From Kofleriaceae bacterium (GTDB taxonomy: Bacteria > Myxococcota_A > Polyangia > Haliangiales > Haliangiaceae), in contig JABFXX010000269.1 of the NCBI GenBank assembly GCA_013368795.1, forward strand, positions 1 to 33,405: DNA of 33,405 bases, given 5' to 3'. Within the stretch, counting starts at the first letter, position 1. Every line of letters begins with the position of its first letter. Below the pieces are notes generated by a model. The model searched no databases. It had not been told where the DNA came from and was given only the letters and a program-made list of their open reading frames with translations. Made by a program: the position numbers and the translations under genes. Below, piece by piece: positions 24,776 to 32,922 of this stretch.

Positions 24776-25263
24776 CGTCCGCGATCGCGGCGGGCGCGGT
24801 TCCGTTCGCGGCGACGCTCGCGCTTGTCGCGCGGCACCTCGAGCTGGGCCGCTGGCTCGGCCGGTGGCTCGGGCGGTGCGGGTGGACCGAGCCGTCGCCA
24901 GATCGCCGACACGGTCGCGAACACGCCGATCGACATCGCGAGCCACGCACACAGGCCGGCGAACACCGAGCCGCTGACCGGCGCGCCGGCCTCGCCGACA
25001 CACTCGATGCCGATGCCACCCTTGCCGGTCTGCGTCTTGGTGGATACGACGTCGTGGTACGTGCTGCCGGCGGGGCACAGGACCTCGTCGCGCACGAGGT
25101 ACGAGACGATCGATGCAACGAGCACGGCGAGGACGAGGCAGACCGTGAAGTGGGCACGGCGCGCGTGCGGCGCGTAGTGCTCGACGTGCCAGCCGCGATG
25201 GCGCACGAACACGACGTACGCGACCGCGACGAGTACGCCGAACAGGAGCAGCGTCTTCAACAC
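24772..25263 (-). CDS. Hypothetical membrane protein with charged C-terminal tail
   Basis: Protein of 163 residues with about three membrane helices (residues about 3-20, 38-57 and 98-120). Two cysteines (LCPAG and IECVG) sit in the loop between the second and third helices. The C-terminal tail starts with a Pro/Ala-rich part and ends in a dense Arg/Lys/Glu cluster that probably stays in the cytoplasm. The start is the GTG at 25263. It overlaps the convergent acetyltransferase gene by 4 bp. No family recognised. Confidence 0.75.
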   Translation of the reverse strand: MLKTLLLFGVLVAVAYVVFVRHRGWHVEHYAPHARRAHFTVCLVLAVLVASIVSYLVRDEVLCPAGSTYHDVVSTKTQTGKGGIGIECVGEAGAPVSGSVFAGLCAWLAMSIGVFATVSAIWRRLGPPAPPEPPAEPAAQLEVPRDKRERRRERNRARRDRGR

Positions 25264-25287
25264 CGGCCGCTATCGTACGTCAACACG

Positions 25288-26211
25288 TCACGCGCGTTGC
25301 GGGTAGATCCGCGGCGCGAGCCCGCCGAGCGCGGCCGCGAGCTGGCGCGCGCGATCGGCCGCCTCGGGGCGGAACGCGATCCGCCACGGGCGAAGGAGCG
25401 GCTTACGGAGGCGCTTCGCGACGAGCGAGCTGTCGAGGTACGGCGCGGCGATCCACTCGGACAGGACCGCGACGCCCATGCCGGCGCGTGCGGCATCGAC
25501 GATCGCCTCGGTGAGCGGGAACCGCAGGCGGCTCGTCGGCGGCCGCGAGCCGAACACGGCGGCACCGAACCAGCGCAGCTCAGGCTCGGGCGTCGCCGTC
25601 GACGAGATGAGCGGGTAGTCGCGCAGATCGTCGGCGGTGATCGACGCGCGGCGGGCGAGCGGGTGATCGGCGGCGACGATGAACACGATCTCGTCGGCGA
25701 ACAGCGGCAGCTCGCGCATCGGCGCGCGCACACGGCTCGTCGTGAGGAGCGCGACGTCGAGCTTGCCCGCCTCGAGCGCGGGCACCGGTGCCGAGGTGTG
25801 CTCGACCGACAGCTCGACCTCGAGCCGCGAGCTGCCCCGGCGCAGGTTCACGAGCGCCGACGGCAGCCAGCGATAGGCCGTGTAGCACTCGCACACCATG
25901 CGAACGCGGACGACCGGATCGTCCGGCGTGCGCGCGCGTTCCTCGAGCTCGACGAGCTGCGCGAGCACGGCCGACGCACCCGCGATCAGCTCGGCCCCGG
26001 CGGCGGTCGGCGTCAGGCCCTTCGCGGTCCGCTCGAACAGCGACACGCCGAGCTTGTCTTCGGCATTGAGGAGGCCGCGGCTGACCGCGGATTGCGTGAG
26101 GTGCAGGCGCGACGCCGCGCGCACGGTCGACTTCGCGTCGGCGAGCGCGAGCACGAGCTCGAGATCGCGAACCTCGAGCGAGGGTCGTGCCGCGTCGGCT
26201 ATGCGTTTCAT
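25288..26211 (-). CDS. LysR-family regulator, MetR-like
   Basis: Protein of 307 residues. The winged helix-turn-helix (about 12-70: LELVLALADAKSTVRAASRLHLTQ, SAVSRGLLNAEDKLGVSLFER) is typical LysR. The effector domain resembles MetR of gamma-proteobacteria, notably CECYTAYRWLPSAL, which parallels the MetR segment IECHSCIQWLTPAL. MetR senses homocysteine; whether this protein does is not shown. The ATG at 26211 is preferred over the in-frame start at 26274, which would lie inside the neighbouring gene. It is divergent from the glutathione S-transferase gene (61 bp), its most likely target. Confidence 0.92.
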   Translation of the reverse strand: MKRIADAARPSLEVRDLELVLALADAKSTVRAASRLHLTQSAVSRGLLNAEDKLGVSLFERTAKGLTPTAAGAELIAGASAVLAQLVELEERARTPDDPVVRVRMVCECYTAYRWLPSALVNLRRGSSRLEVELSVEHTSAPVPALEAGKLDVALLTTSRVRAPMRELPLFADEIVFIVAADHPLARRASITADDLRDYPLISSTATPEPELRWFGAAVFGSRPPTSRLRFPLTEAIVDAARAGMGVAVLSEWIAAPYLDSSLVAKRLRKPLLRPWRIAFRPEAADRARQLAAALGGLAPRIYPQRA

Positions 26212-26226
26212 GCATAGAGCATACAA

Positions 26227-26239
26227 CAACAATGCGTTG
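26227..26239. promoter_or_regulatory. Putative LysR operator between LysR and GST genes
   Basis: CAACAATGCGTTG is an inverted repeat (CAAC, five bases, GTTG) in the AT-richer part of the 61-bp divergent gap. It resembles the CAACAATTCG part of the other LysR gap at 19223-19232. It is a candidate binding site of the adjacent regulator. Confidence 0.4.
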
Positions 26240-26250
26240 GATTCGTAGGC

Positions 26251-26263
26251 GTGGCGGAGCCAC
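26251..26263 (+). promoter_or_regulatory. Small hairpin before the GST start
   Basis: GTGGC, GGA, GCCAC forms a perfect 5-bp stem 9 bp before the ATG at 26273. It covers the position of the ribosome binding site and might affect translation. Confidence 0.3.
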
Positions 26264-26272
26264 CCTGCCGGC

Positions 26273-26890
26273 ATGAAGCTCTACTTCCGTCCGTTCGCAT
26301 GTTCGATGTCCTCCCGCATCACGCTGTACGAGGCCGGCCTCGCCGCCGAGATCGTCGAGGTCGACAAGGCGTCGCGCCGCGGCACCGACGGCGTCGATCT
26401 GCTCTCGCTCAATCCGCTCGGCATGGTCCCGGTGCTCGTCCTCGACGGTGGTGCGGTGCTCACCGAGAACCCGGCGATCCTGGAGCACCTCGCCGGCCTC
26501 GCCCCCGACAAGAAGCTCGCGCCGACCGACGAGGTCGGCCGCATGCGCCTGCGCGAATGGCTGTCGTTCATCGGCAGCGAGTTGCACCAGAACTACGTGC
26601 CGCTGCTCGACAAGGCCGCGCCGGCCGATGCGAAGACGTACGCACAGAAGAAGCTCGAGCCTCGGCTCGCGCAGGTCGCAGCCCACCTGGCGAAACAGCC
26701 GTTCCTCCTCGACGAGGTCTCGATCGCCGACGCCTACCTGTTCGCGATCCTCAACTGGACGCAGGTGACGCCGATCGCGCTCGCCCAGTGGCCATCGCTC
26801 ACGGCGTTCATGGCACGCATGCTCGATCGGCCGGCGGTCCAGCGTGCGTTCGGCGAGGAGCGCGAGCGGTACCTGGCGACGTTGCGCTGA
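26273..26890 (+). CDS. Glutathione S-transferase, beta-class-like
   Basis: Protein of 205 residues. The thioredoxin-like N-terminal domain starts MKLYFRPFACSMSSRITL and has C10 where bacterial beta-class enzymes have their cysteine. LNPLGMVPVL with the cis-proline of the glutathione site, and the following ENPAILEHLA, are diagnostic. An all-helical C-terminal domain runs to the end. The enzyme couples glutathione, or a similar thiol, to electrophiles or handles peroxides in the cytoplasm. The start ATG directly precedes the conserved beta strand. It is divergent from a MetR-like LysR regulator, which likely controls it. TetR and SDR genes follow on the same strand, but the TetR gene has its own promoter. 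Confidence 0.94.
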   Translation: MKLYFRPFACSMSSRITLYEAGLAAEIVEVDKASRRGTDGVDLLSLNPLGMVPVLVLDGGAVLTENPAILEHLAGLAPDKKLAPTDEVGRMRLREWLSFIGSELHQNYVPLLDKAAPADAKTYAQKKLEPRLAQVAAHLAKQPFLLDEVSIADAYLFAILNWTQVTPIALAQWPSLTAFMARMLDRPAVQRAFGEERERYLATLR

Positions 26891-26897
26891 TCGGTAC

Positions 26898-26925
26898 TTG
26901 ACCATTCGGTCCAGATTGCTATGGT
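26898..26925 (+). promoter_or_regulatory. Promoter and operator of the TetR gene
   Basis: TTGACC (26898-26903) and TATGGT (26920-26925), 16 bp apart, form a sigma-70-type promoter ending 6 bp before the ATG at 26932. Overlapping the -35 box is the inverted repeat GACC-ATTC-GGTC (26900-26911). The 17 bp 26898-26914 match a site before the SDR gene at 13 positions, which marks it as the TetR operator. Confidence 0.65.
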
Positions 26926-26931
26926 GCGGTC

Positions 26932-27507
26932 ATGCCCCGGACGAAGGAGTTCGATCGCGACGCCGCACTCGAGCGCGCGATGCAGGTGTTCTGGGGCAAG
27001 GGCTATGCCGCGACGTCGCTCGACGACCTGCTGAAGGCAATGGGCATCGGGCGGCAGAGCCTCTACGACACGTTCGGCGACAAGCGCCAGCTGTTCGTGG
27101 CGGCGCTCGACCGCTACATGGCGCAGTCGCACGAGGCGCGCGACTGCCTCGCGACGAGCCCGACGCCGAAGCAGGCGATCCGCGAGGTGTTCGAGCAGGT
27201 CGTCCGCGAGCCCGAGGCACTCCAGCGGCGCGGCTGCCTCGGCATTCACACGACGCTCGAGCTCGCGCCGACCGATCCGACGATCGCCAAGACGATCGCC
27301 GCCGGGCAAAAGAAGGTCGAGCAGGCGTTCCACGCGGCGCTCGAACGCGCGAAGGAGCTCGGCGAGATCCCACGCAGCAAGGACACGCGCGCCCTCGCCC
27401 GCTTCCTGACCGGCGCACTCGTCGGCCTTCGTGTCGCCGCGACGGCAGAGCCGCACGGCGCGATCGTGCGCGACATGGTTCGCATCACGCTTCAGGCGCT
27501 CGACTAG
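26932..27507 (+). CDS. TetR/AcrR-family transcriptional repressor
   Basis: Protein of 191 residues. The N-terminal TetR helix-turn-helix (about 8-55) reads RDAALERAMQVFWGKGYAATSL, then MGIGRQSLYDTFGDKRQLF. The C-terminal ligand-binding part contains GCLGIHTTLELA near residues 103-114, a pattern common in repressors of short-chain dehydrogenase and quinone-type stress genes. Two cysteines in that region (near 83 and 104) could be redox-sensitive; this is inference. The start ATG lies behind a good promoter. The SDR gene 71 bp downstream carries the same operator, so the protein probably represses itself and the SDR gene. Confidence 0.93.
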   Translation: MPRTKEFDRDAALERAMQVFWGKGYAATSLDDLLKAMGIGRQSLYDTFGDKRQLFVAALDRYMAQSHEARDCLATSPTPKQAIREVFEQVVREPEALQRRGCLGIHTTLELAPTDPTIAKTIAAGQKKVEQAFHAALERAKELGEIPRSKDTRALARFLTGALVGLRVAATAEPHGAIVRDMVRITLQALD

Positions 27508-27547
27508 CACTCCAGGCCGCGATCGCGGCATCTCGCACGTCCTATTT

Positions 27548-27564
27548 TGGACCATACAGTCAAG
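27548..27564 (+). promoter_or_regulatory. Second TetR operator, upstream of the SDR gene
   Basis: TGGACCATACAGTCAAG matches TTGACCATTCGGTCCAG at 26898 at 13 of 17 positions in the same orientation, with the GACC and GTC arms conserved. It ends 14 bp before the ATG at 27579, where a bound repressor would block transcription. Confidence 0.6.
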
Positions 27565-27578
27565 AAAGCAGAATCCCC

Positions 27579-28313
27579 ATGAGACTCCAAGGCAAGCTCG
27601 CTCTCATCACCGGCGGTACGACCGGCATCGGCCTCGCCGCCGCCAAGCTGTTTCACGCCGAAGGCGCACGCGTCTTCGTCACCGGCCGATCCGCCGCCAC
27701 GCTCGCCCAGGCCCGCGACGAGCTGCGTGGCGTCGCCGAGGTCATCGAGTCCGACGCCGGCGACGTCCCGGCGATCGAGCGCCTCGTCACCGAGGTCGCG
27801 AAGCACGGCACGATCGACATCGCGTTCCTCAACGCCGCGATCCTCCACAAGGGCACGCTCTCCGATCTCGACGAGCGTTCGTTCGACCAGGTGTTCGCGA
27901 CGAACGTGAAGGGCCCCCTGTTCGCGATCCGTGCGCTCGCCCCGGTGATGTCGCGCGGCGGCTCGATCGTGCTGACGAGCTCGATCAACGCGCAGCTCGG
28001 CATGCCGGGCACCTCGCTCTATGCCTCGTCGAAGGCCGCGCTCGTCTCGATCGGCCGTGTCGCCGCCGCAGAGCTCGCGCCGCGCGGCATTCGCGTCAAC
28101 GTGCTGAGCCCCGGGCCGACGGCGACCGGCATCACCGCGAAGGTCGGACTCGACGAGGCGGCAACGCTCGCGCACCTCGCGACGCAGATCCCGCTCGGCC
28201 GCACCGGCGAGGTCGACGAGGTCGCACGCGCGGCGCTGTTCCTCGCGAGCACCGACGCCTCGTTCATGACGGGCGAGGAGCTCGTCGTCGACGGCGGCAT
28301 GACCCGCGTGTGA
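27579..28313 (+). CDS. Short-chain dehydrogenase/reductase
   Basis: Protein of 244 residues, a classical SDR. Nucleotide-binding TGGTTGIG (11-18), NAA at 85-87 (usual NAG), structural N109, and the catalytic set S135, Y148 and K152 in YASSK. The C-terminal PxGxxxxTG and VDGG motifs are intact (LSPGPTATG near 177-184, VVDGG 237-240). The residues after the second beta strand (TGR, 35-37) favour NADP(H), an inference from family rules. The substrate is unknown; clusters with TetR repressors often reduce quinones or aldehydes. The ATG at 27579 gives the expected length. It is probably released from repression together with the TetR gene. Its stop lies 2 bp from the convergent MFS gene's stop. 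Confidence 0.94.
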   Translation: MRLQGKLALITGGTTGIGLAAAKLFHAEGARVFVTGRSAATLAQARDELRGVAEVIESDAGDVPAIERLVTEVAKHGTIDIAFLNAAILHKGTLSDLDERSFDQVFATNVKGPLFAIRALAPVMSRGGSIVLTSSINAQLGMPGTSLYASSKAALVSIGRVAAAELAPRGIRVNVLSPGPTATGITAKVGLDEAATLAHLATQIPLGRTGEVDEVARAALFLASTDASFMTGEELVVDGGMTRV

Positions 28314-28315
28314 GC

Positions 28316-29752
28316 TCAGTCCCGCAGCGTCGCCTGCTTCTGGCGCAGCAGCGTCGCCGCGAGCGTCACGCCGACGAGGAGCGCGACGACCGCGACGCCG
28401 TACGCGAAGCGAAAGCCGAGCACGGTCGCGTCGGTGAGCGAGCGCCCCGCCTCGAGCAGCGACCGCGTGCGATGCGACGACGCCGTCACGAGCACGGCGA
28501 TGTCGACGGCCGCCGCGAGCTGTAGCGACAGGTTGACGATCGCCGATCCGATCCCCGCATCCGCCGCCGGGACTTCCGCCATCGCGAGCGTCAGGAGCGG
28601 CAGGAACGACATGCCGAACCCGAGGCCGAGCAAGACGTGCGCGAGCGCGCGGAGCGGGAAGTACGGCTCGTGGATCGCGAGGCTCGCCATGATCCCGATG
28701 CCGACCGCAGCGAGCGACAGACCGGCGACGAGCACGCGCGTCGGACCGAATCGCTTGACGAGGCGCGCGCTGCCGCCGAGCGAGAGCGCGGCGACGGTGA
28801 GCGTCTGTGGCAGGAACGCGATGCCGACGTGCAGCGGGCCAAAGCCGAGCGTGTGTGACATGTCGAGTGTCGCGAGGAAGAACACGCCGTAGAGGCCCAT
28901 CGCCATGAAGCCGCGCACGACGCTCGTGACGACGAGGCTGCGGATCCGCAGCATGCGCAGCGGGAGCAGCGGGCTCGGCGACAGCGCCTCGACGACGAAG
29001 AACACGACGAGCAGCGTCAGCGCGAGCGACATCGAGATACGCACGGCCGGCGCGGACCACGAACCGCGCGCCGCCTCGACGAGCCCGTAGATCGCGACCA
29101 TCGCCGCACCGGTGACGAGCACCGCACCGAGCACGTCGATGCGCTTGCGCGGGCCCGTGCGGACGTCGGGTCGGATCATCCGGCGGACGAGCTGGAACGC
29201 GACGATCCCGAACGGGACGTTGATGAGGAAGATCCAGCGCCAGCCGAGTGCCTCGGTCAGCAGGCCGCCGACGAACAGGCCGAGCGAACCGCCCGAAACG
29301 CTGACGAACATGTAGCCGCTCATCGCGGTCGCGCGGCCCGCCGGATCGGGGAACTCGGTCGAGATGATCGCGAGGATCACCGACGAGGCCGCGGCCGCGC
29401 CGATGCCCTGGACGAACCGCACCACGATCAGCGAGGTCGCGCCGGGCGCGAGGCCGCATGCGATCGACGCGACCGTGAACACGGCGAGGCCCAGCAGCAG
29501 GATATTGCGCCGCCCCAGCTGGTCGCCCAGCCGGCCGAACAGCAGGAGGAGACCGCCGAACGCGATCATGTACGAGCTCGTGATCCAGGCGAGCTGCGTG
29601 GCGTCGAGCGCCATGTCCGCCTGCATGGCAGGCAAGGCGACGTTCACGACGGTCGCATCGAGGACCAGCATGAATTGACCGAGGAGGACTGCGACCAGAC
29701 CGAGCAACCGACGACGGGAATCACTCGACCCCGTGATTGTCGCGTTTATCAT
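28316..29752 (-). CDS. MFS drug/proton antiporter, DHA2 (EmrB/QacA) type
   Basis: Protein of 478 residues with about 14 membrane helices. Motif D1 LDATVVNVALPAM and the loop motif GRLGDQLGRR between helices 2 and 3 are typical of 14-helix drug efflux pumps. It exports toxic compounds in exchange for protons at the inner membrane; the substrate is not predictable. The start is the ATG at 29752, with TGGA about 6 bases upstream; the earlier in-frame start at 29788 lies inside the operator. A divergent MarR regulator directly upstream is the usual arrangement for pumps induced by their substrates. Confidence 0.93.
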   Translation of the reverse strand: MINATITGSSDSRRRLLGLVAVLLGQFMLVLDATVVNVALPAMQADMALDATQLAWITSSYMIAFGGLLLLFGRLGDQLGRRNILLLGLAVFTVASIACGLAPGATSLIVVRFVQGIGAAAASSVILAIISTEFPDPAGRATAMSGYMFVSVSGGSLGLFVGGLLTEALGWRWIFLINVPFGIVAFQLVRRMIRPDVRTGPRKRIDVLGAVLVTGAAMVAIYGLVEAARGSWSAPAVRISMSLALTLLVVFFVVEALSPSPLLPLRMLRIRSLVVTSVVRGFMAMGLYGVFFLATLDMSHTLGFGPLHVGIAFLPQTLTVAALSLGGSARLVKRFGPTRVLVAGLSLAAVGIGIMASLAIHEPYFPLRALAHVLLGLGFGMSFLPLLTLAMAEVPAADAGIGSAIVNLSLQLAAAVDIAVLVTASSHRTRSLLEAGRSLTDATVLGFRFAYGVAVVALLVGVTLAATLLRQKQATLRD

Positions 29753-29768
29753 GATCGTCCAAGTAGCT

Positions 29769-29792
29769 TGTATTATCTCGCCAGTCAATACA
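29769..29792. promoter_or_regulatory. MarR operator between MFS and MarR genes
   Basis: TGTATT (29769-29774) and AATACA (29787-29792) are perfect inverted arms around 12 bp, in the only AT-rich stretch of the area. An outer pair GTAGC (29763-29767) and GCTAC (29803-29807) encloses them. The site lies between both starts, so one bound MarR dimer could repress both genes. Confidence 0.65.
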
Positions 29793-29810
29793 TTTCACTT
29801 GGGCTACACT

Positions 29811-30221
29811 GTGGGCGTGGCGAGCTCCCGAACAATTCCGCACCTGACGCGCCTCATGCGCCGCGTGAATGCGAAGGCAACGCAGGAGCTGCTCGGCGTG
29901 AATCTCAAACAGGTCGCGATGCTCGCGGCGCTGCGCGATCAGGGTGAGCTGCCTCAGACCTCGCTCTGCGACATGATGAAGACGACGCAGAACACGGTCG
30001 TCACCTGGCTCAACGAGCTCGAGGATGCGGGCTTTATCACCCGCGTCCGCGATCCCGAGGACAGGCGCAAGCACAACGTCGCGATGACCCCGAAGGGCGA
30101 GGCGGCGCTCGAACACGCGGAGAGCGAGCTGCGCCGGCTCGAGGACGAGGCGCTATCGGCGCTCACCGCGGACGAGCGGACGCAGCTGCGCCGCCTCGTC
30201 ACCAAGGCGCTCGACGGCTAG
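29811..30221 (+). CDS. MarR-family transcriptional regulator
   Basis: Protein of 136 residues. The winged helix-turn-helix is clear: LKQVAMLAALRDQGELPQTSL, then the recognition helix TTQNTVVTWLNELEDAG, and the wing DPEDRRKHNVAMTPKG, whose D-x-R-x-K pattern is the MarR signature. N- and C-terminal helices form the dimer. It most likely represses the divergent MFS pump and itself, and a small-molecule ligand would release it. The start is a GTG at 29811, with GGG 7 bases upstream; GTG at 29817 is an alternative. The upstream open frame crosses the operator and was rejected. The stop overlaps that of the hybrid kinase gene (CTAG 30218-30221). Confidence 0.93.
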   Translation: MGVASSRTIPHLTRLMRRVNAKATQELLGVNLKQVAMLAALRDQGELPQTSLCDMMKTTQNTVVTWLNELEDAGFITRVRDPEDRRKHNVAMTPKGEAALEHAESELRRLEDEALSALTADERTQLRRLVTKALDG

Positions 30222-32113
30222 TTGCGCGAGACGCGCTCGATCATCGGCCTCAGGTCCTCCATGTCGACCGGCTTGTAGAGGACCTTCTCGTGGCGCATCT
30301 GGATCAACGCGAGCGCGGCCGCGTTCGTCGGTCCACCGGTGACGAGGATCGTGCGATCGGCGAGCCGCGGATCGATCGACGGGCAGCGCGCGAGCCACTC
30401 CTCCGCGCCGCCCGCCGGCATCATCAGGTCGCACAGCACGACGTCGTACGGCGCACGGGCCGCTGCCATCGCGAGCGCGTGATCGACGGTCGGAGCCTCG
30501 TCGACGTGGAAGAACCGATCGAGCTGCAGCACGAGCACCTCGCGAAGGTCCTCGTTGTCGTCGATGACCAGCACGCGCAGGTCGCGCTTCACCTCGGACG
30601 GCGCGGGAACCGGCGTCGGCGGGCGCGGCGGCACGGTCTCGGCATCCGCGGCGGCGAGCTCGAGCACCATCTCCGTGCCCTCCGCCGTCGTCTTGCCGAC
30701 GAACAGCTGACCGCCCTGCCGCGTCATCAGACTGCGCGATACCGCGAGCCCGAGGCCGGTGCCCTGCCCGACCGGCTTTGTCGTCGCGAACGGCTCGAAC
30801 AGGCGATCGCGGATCGTCGTCGGGATTCCCGAGCCGTTGTCGGTGACCGAGAGCCGCGCGCAATCGCCGGTGCGCGTACCCTCGATGCGAACGCGGCCGC
30901 CGCCAAGCGCATCCCGCGCGGCATGCGCGGCATTGACGAGCACGTTGATCAGGACCTGCTCGAGGAAGCGAGCTGTACCGCGCGCGCACAGCGAATCGGC
31001 GATCGACACGCTGACGTGCAGATCCGGTGCGGTCGCCCTCGCCGCGCGGATCGCCTTCTCGACGACCGGCGCGATCGCGAAGCTCTCGCTATCCGCGGGC
31101 GGCTGGCGGCCGGTCTCGAGCAGCTGGCGCACGATCTCGGCGATGCGCTTCGTCGCCGCGTGCGCGCGCTCGAACCGATCGTCGAGCTCCGGCGAGAACG
31201 CATCGAGGTCGGCGACCAGTGCGCGCATTCGATCGAGGTTCTGCTGGATCACCATCGTCGGGTTGTTGATCTCGTGCGCGACGCCCGCCGCGATCCGGCC
31301 GAGCCCTGCGAGCCGCTCGTGTTCCGCTGCAGTTGCCTGCGCCTCGAGCATCTGGCCCGTGCGGCTCACGATCTCGTATTCGAGCTTCGTCGACAGCGCC
31401 TCGAGCCGCCGCGCGTCGTCGATGAAGCGGTGCGCGTACGACACGCCGATCGCGCCGACGACGACCACGCTCGTTGCTTCGGTCAGCTGCGGCATCACGA
31501 TGATCTGCATGAACGCGAGCGTGTCGTTCACGCCCGACATCACGAGCGCGATCGCGCCGAGCATCGGCAGGCGCGAGTGCCAGCCGTCGCGCCAGCGCCG
31601 GCCTCCGCCGAATGCGGCGAGCAGCAGCGACGCGAGGATGAACACGACACAACCGATGGCGAGCGGTGTCGCCGTGCCCATCATGTACGTGACGCCGAAC
31701 CACGCGACGGGTACCTCGCGGATCGGAAGCACGATCAGCACATCCGGGATGAACGCGAGGATCACGAGCACCGCACCGACGCCGAGCGCGCCACGCTCGA
31801 ACCGCCGCAGCTCTCGACCTTCCGAGATCGCGAGGTGGCGGATCCACGCCATCCCGTAGATGAAGCACGAGCTGACCGCGAGCCCCTCGCCGAGCTGAAG
31901 CGCGCGATGCGGCACCGGAATCACATGAACGATGTCGAAGAAGCAGTACGCCGACGCGGCCATCGCGACGAGCGCGAACGAGCGCAGCTCTCGCCAGCCG
32001 GGTGCGCGCGAGATCGCGAGTGCGAGCACGGCCATCATGAGGCCGCTCAGCGTTCCGGCCAGACACAGCACCAGACCGGGGTTAATCGCGATGGACGAGG
32101 GGCTTGCGCCCAT
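30218..32113 (-). CDS. Hybrid sensor histidine kinase with multi-span membrane domain and C-terminal receiver
   Basis: Protein of 631 residues. About seven membrane helices cover residues 12-228. A HisKA domain follows with phosphoacceptor H280 (GVAHEINNP). The HATPase domain has N394 (NVLVNAAHAA), G1 box DNGSGI near 425-430, F box FEPFATTK and G2 box GQGTGLGL near 449-456. The receiver domain at about 512-631 has D518-D519, phosphoacceptor D562 (CDLMMP), T592 and K614 (YKPV). It autophosphorylates and passes the phosphate to its own receiver, and perhaps onward to a phosphotransfer protein not in this window. The signal is probably sensed in the membrane. The ATG at 32113 has TGGA upstream. 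The SecD-like gene lies 21 bp upstream on the same strand. Confidence 0.94.
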   Translation of the reverse strand: MGASPSSIAINPGLVLCLAGTLSGLMMAVLALAISRAPGWRELRSFALVAMAASAYCFFDIVHVIPVPHRALQLGEGLAVSSCFIYGMAWIRHLAISEGRELRRFERGALGVGAVLVILAFIPDVLIVLPIREVPVAWFGVTYMMGTATPLAIGCVVFILASLLLAAFGGGRRWRDGWHSRLPMLGAIALVMSGVNDTLAFMQIIVMPQLTEATSVVVVGAIGVSYAHRFIDDARRLEALSTKLEYEIVSRTGQMLEAQATAAEHERLAGLGRIAAGVAHEINNPTMVIQQNLDRMRALVADLDAFSPELDDRFERAHAATKRIAEIVRQLLETGRQPPADSESFAIAPVVEKAIRAARATAPDLHVSVSIADSLCARGTARFLEQVLINVLVNAAHAARDALGGGRVRIEGTRTGDCARLSVTDNGSGIPTTIRDRLFEPFATTKPVGQGTGLGLAVSRSLMTRQGGQLFVGKTTAEGTEMVLELAAADAETVPPRPPTPVPAPSEVKRDLRVLVIDDNEDLREVLVLQLDRFFHVDEAPTVDHALAMAAARAPYDVVLCDLMMPAGGAEEWLARCPSIDPRLADRTILVTGGPTNAAALALIQMRHEKVLYKPVDMEDLRPMIERVSRN

Positions 32114-32134
32114 TACGTCCAGTATACGAGCGAA

Positions 32135-32857
32135 TCAGCGTCGCCGCGCGAGGATCGCAACGACGACAAGCAGCACGGCGGCGATCGCGAAGAACGGCCA
32201 GGCGCGCGGGAAGAACCCGGTCGCGCGGCTGAACGACGCCTGACTGCGAACATGCAGCGGGTGAACCGCGCCAGCCTCGACGAGATCGACGAGCTGACTC
32301 GGTGTCGCATCCGCATTCGGACGTACGTGCAGCTCGGTATTCAGTACCCGATCGGGGACACCCATCCGGACCACCCCGTCGAGCGCGAACGAGATCTGGG
32401 TGCCCGGCGTGATCTTCGCGAGCCGGCTGGCATCGTCGACCTCGATCGCGACGCCATCGCCGAGCACCTCGGCGCGGCGAATCGCGCGACCGTCGAAGCT
32501 GACATCGCCCGCGCGCACCTCGAGCTTGCCGGTGCGTTCGAGCAGCTGGGCGAGCTCGTTGACGACCGCCGCGTCGTCGCTGCCGATCTCGACAACGAGA
32601 CGGTCGCCGGCGGGAACGATGTGAAGCGGCAGGCCCTTCTCGCCCAGTCGCGTGCGCACGACGTGCGTCGCCATCGTCCGCGCGGCGTCATCGACCGGCG
32701 GCTCGATCGCGACGATGAGCCGCTTGCCGTGTGCCGGCCCGGTCGCGATCGCGCCGCGGATCACGCCGAACACGATGAACGCGACCGCCACACCGGCGAG
32801 AGGAAGCGCGACGAGCCTGCGGGTCGAGAGGGTCATGGGCGCGGCACCATACGACAT
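32135..32857 (-). CDS. SecD-like domain membrane protein
   Basis: Protein of 240 residues. An N-terminal membrane helix (about 13-33, LVALPLAGVAVAFIVFGVI) is followed by an exported region resembling the first periplasmic domain of SecD: DDAARTMATHVVRTRLGEKGL, IVPAGDRLVVEIGSDDA, ELAQLLERTGKLEVRAGD. A C-terminal membrane helix (WPFFAIAAVLLVVVAILARRR) ends the protein. SecD assists protein export, but this protein is much shorter and lacks the six-helix channel part, so the role may differ. Start: ATG 32857, with AGGAGG 14 bases upstream; the alternative ATG at 32836 has no site. It is in line with the histidine kinase gene and divergent from the PilZ gene. Confidence 0.78.
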   Translation of the reverse strand: MSYGAAPMTLSTRRLVALPLAGVAVAFIVFGVIRGAIATGPAHGKRLIVAIEPPVDDAARTMATHVVRTRLGEKGLPLHIVPAGDRLVVEIGSDDAAVVNELAQLLERTGKLEVRAGDVSFDGRAIRRAEVLGDGVAIEVDDASRLAKITPGTQISFALDGVVRMGVPDRVLNTELHVRPNADATPSQLVDLVEAGAVHPLHVRSQASFSRATGFFPRAWPFFAIAAVLLVVVAILARRR

Positions 32858-32922
32858 ATAGATGTGCGTCGCCTCCTGCGAGGTTTTTGCCTCCGCCGTG
32901 CCCGGGTCGTACGATTTTTTTC

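Noticed and set aside
23806..26217. 803-residue plus-strand open frame
   Set aside because: It crosses the acetyltransferase gene in a different frame and runs opposite the membrane protein and LysR genes; a GC-driven artefact.
27504..29459. 651-residue minus-strand open frame across SDR and MFS genes
   Set aside because: It contradicts clear SDR and MFS coding in other frames.
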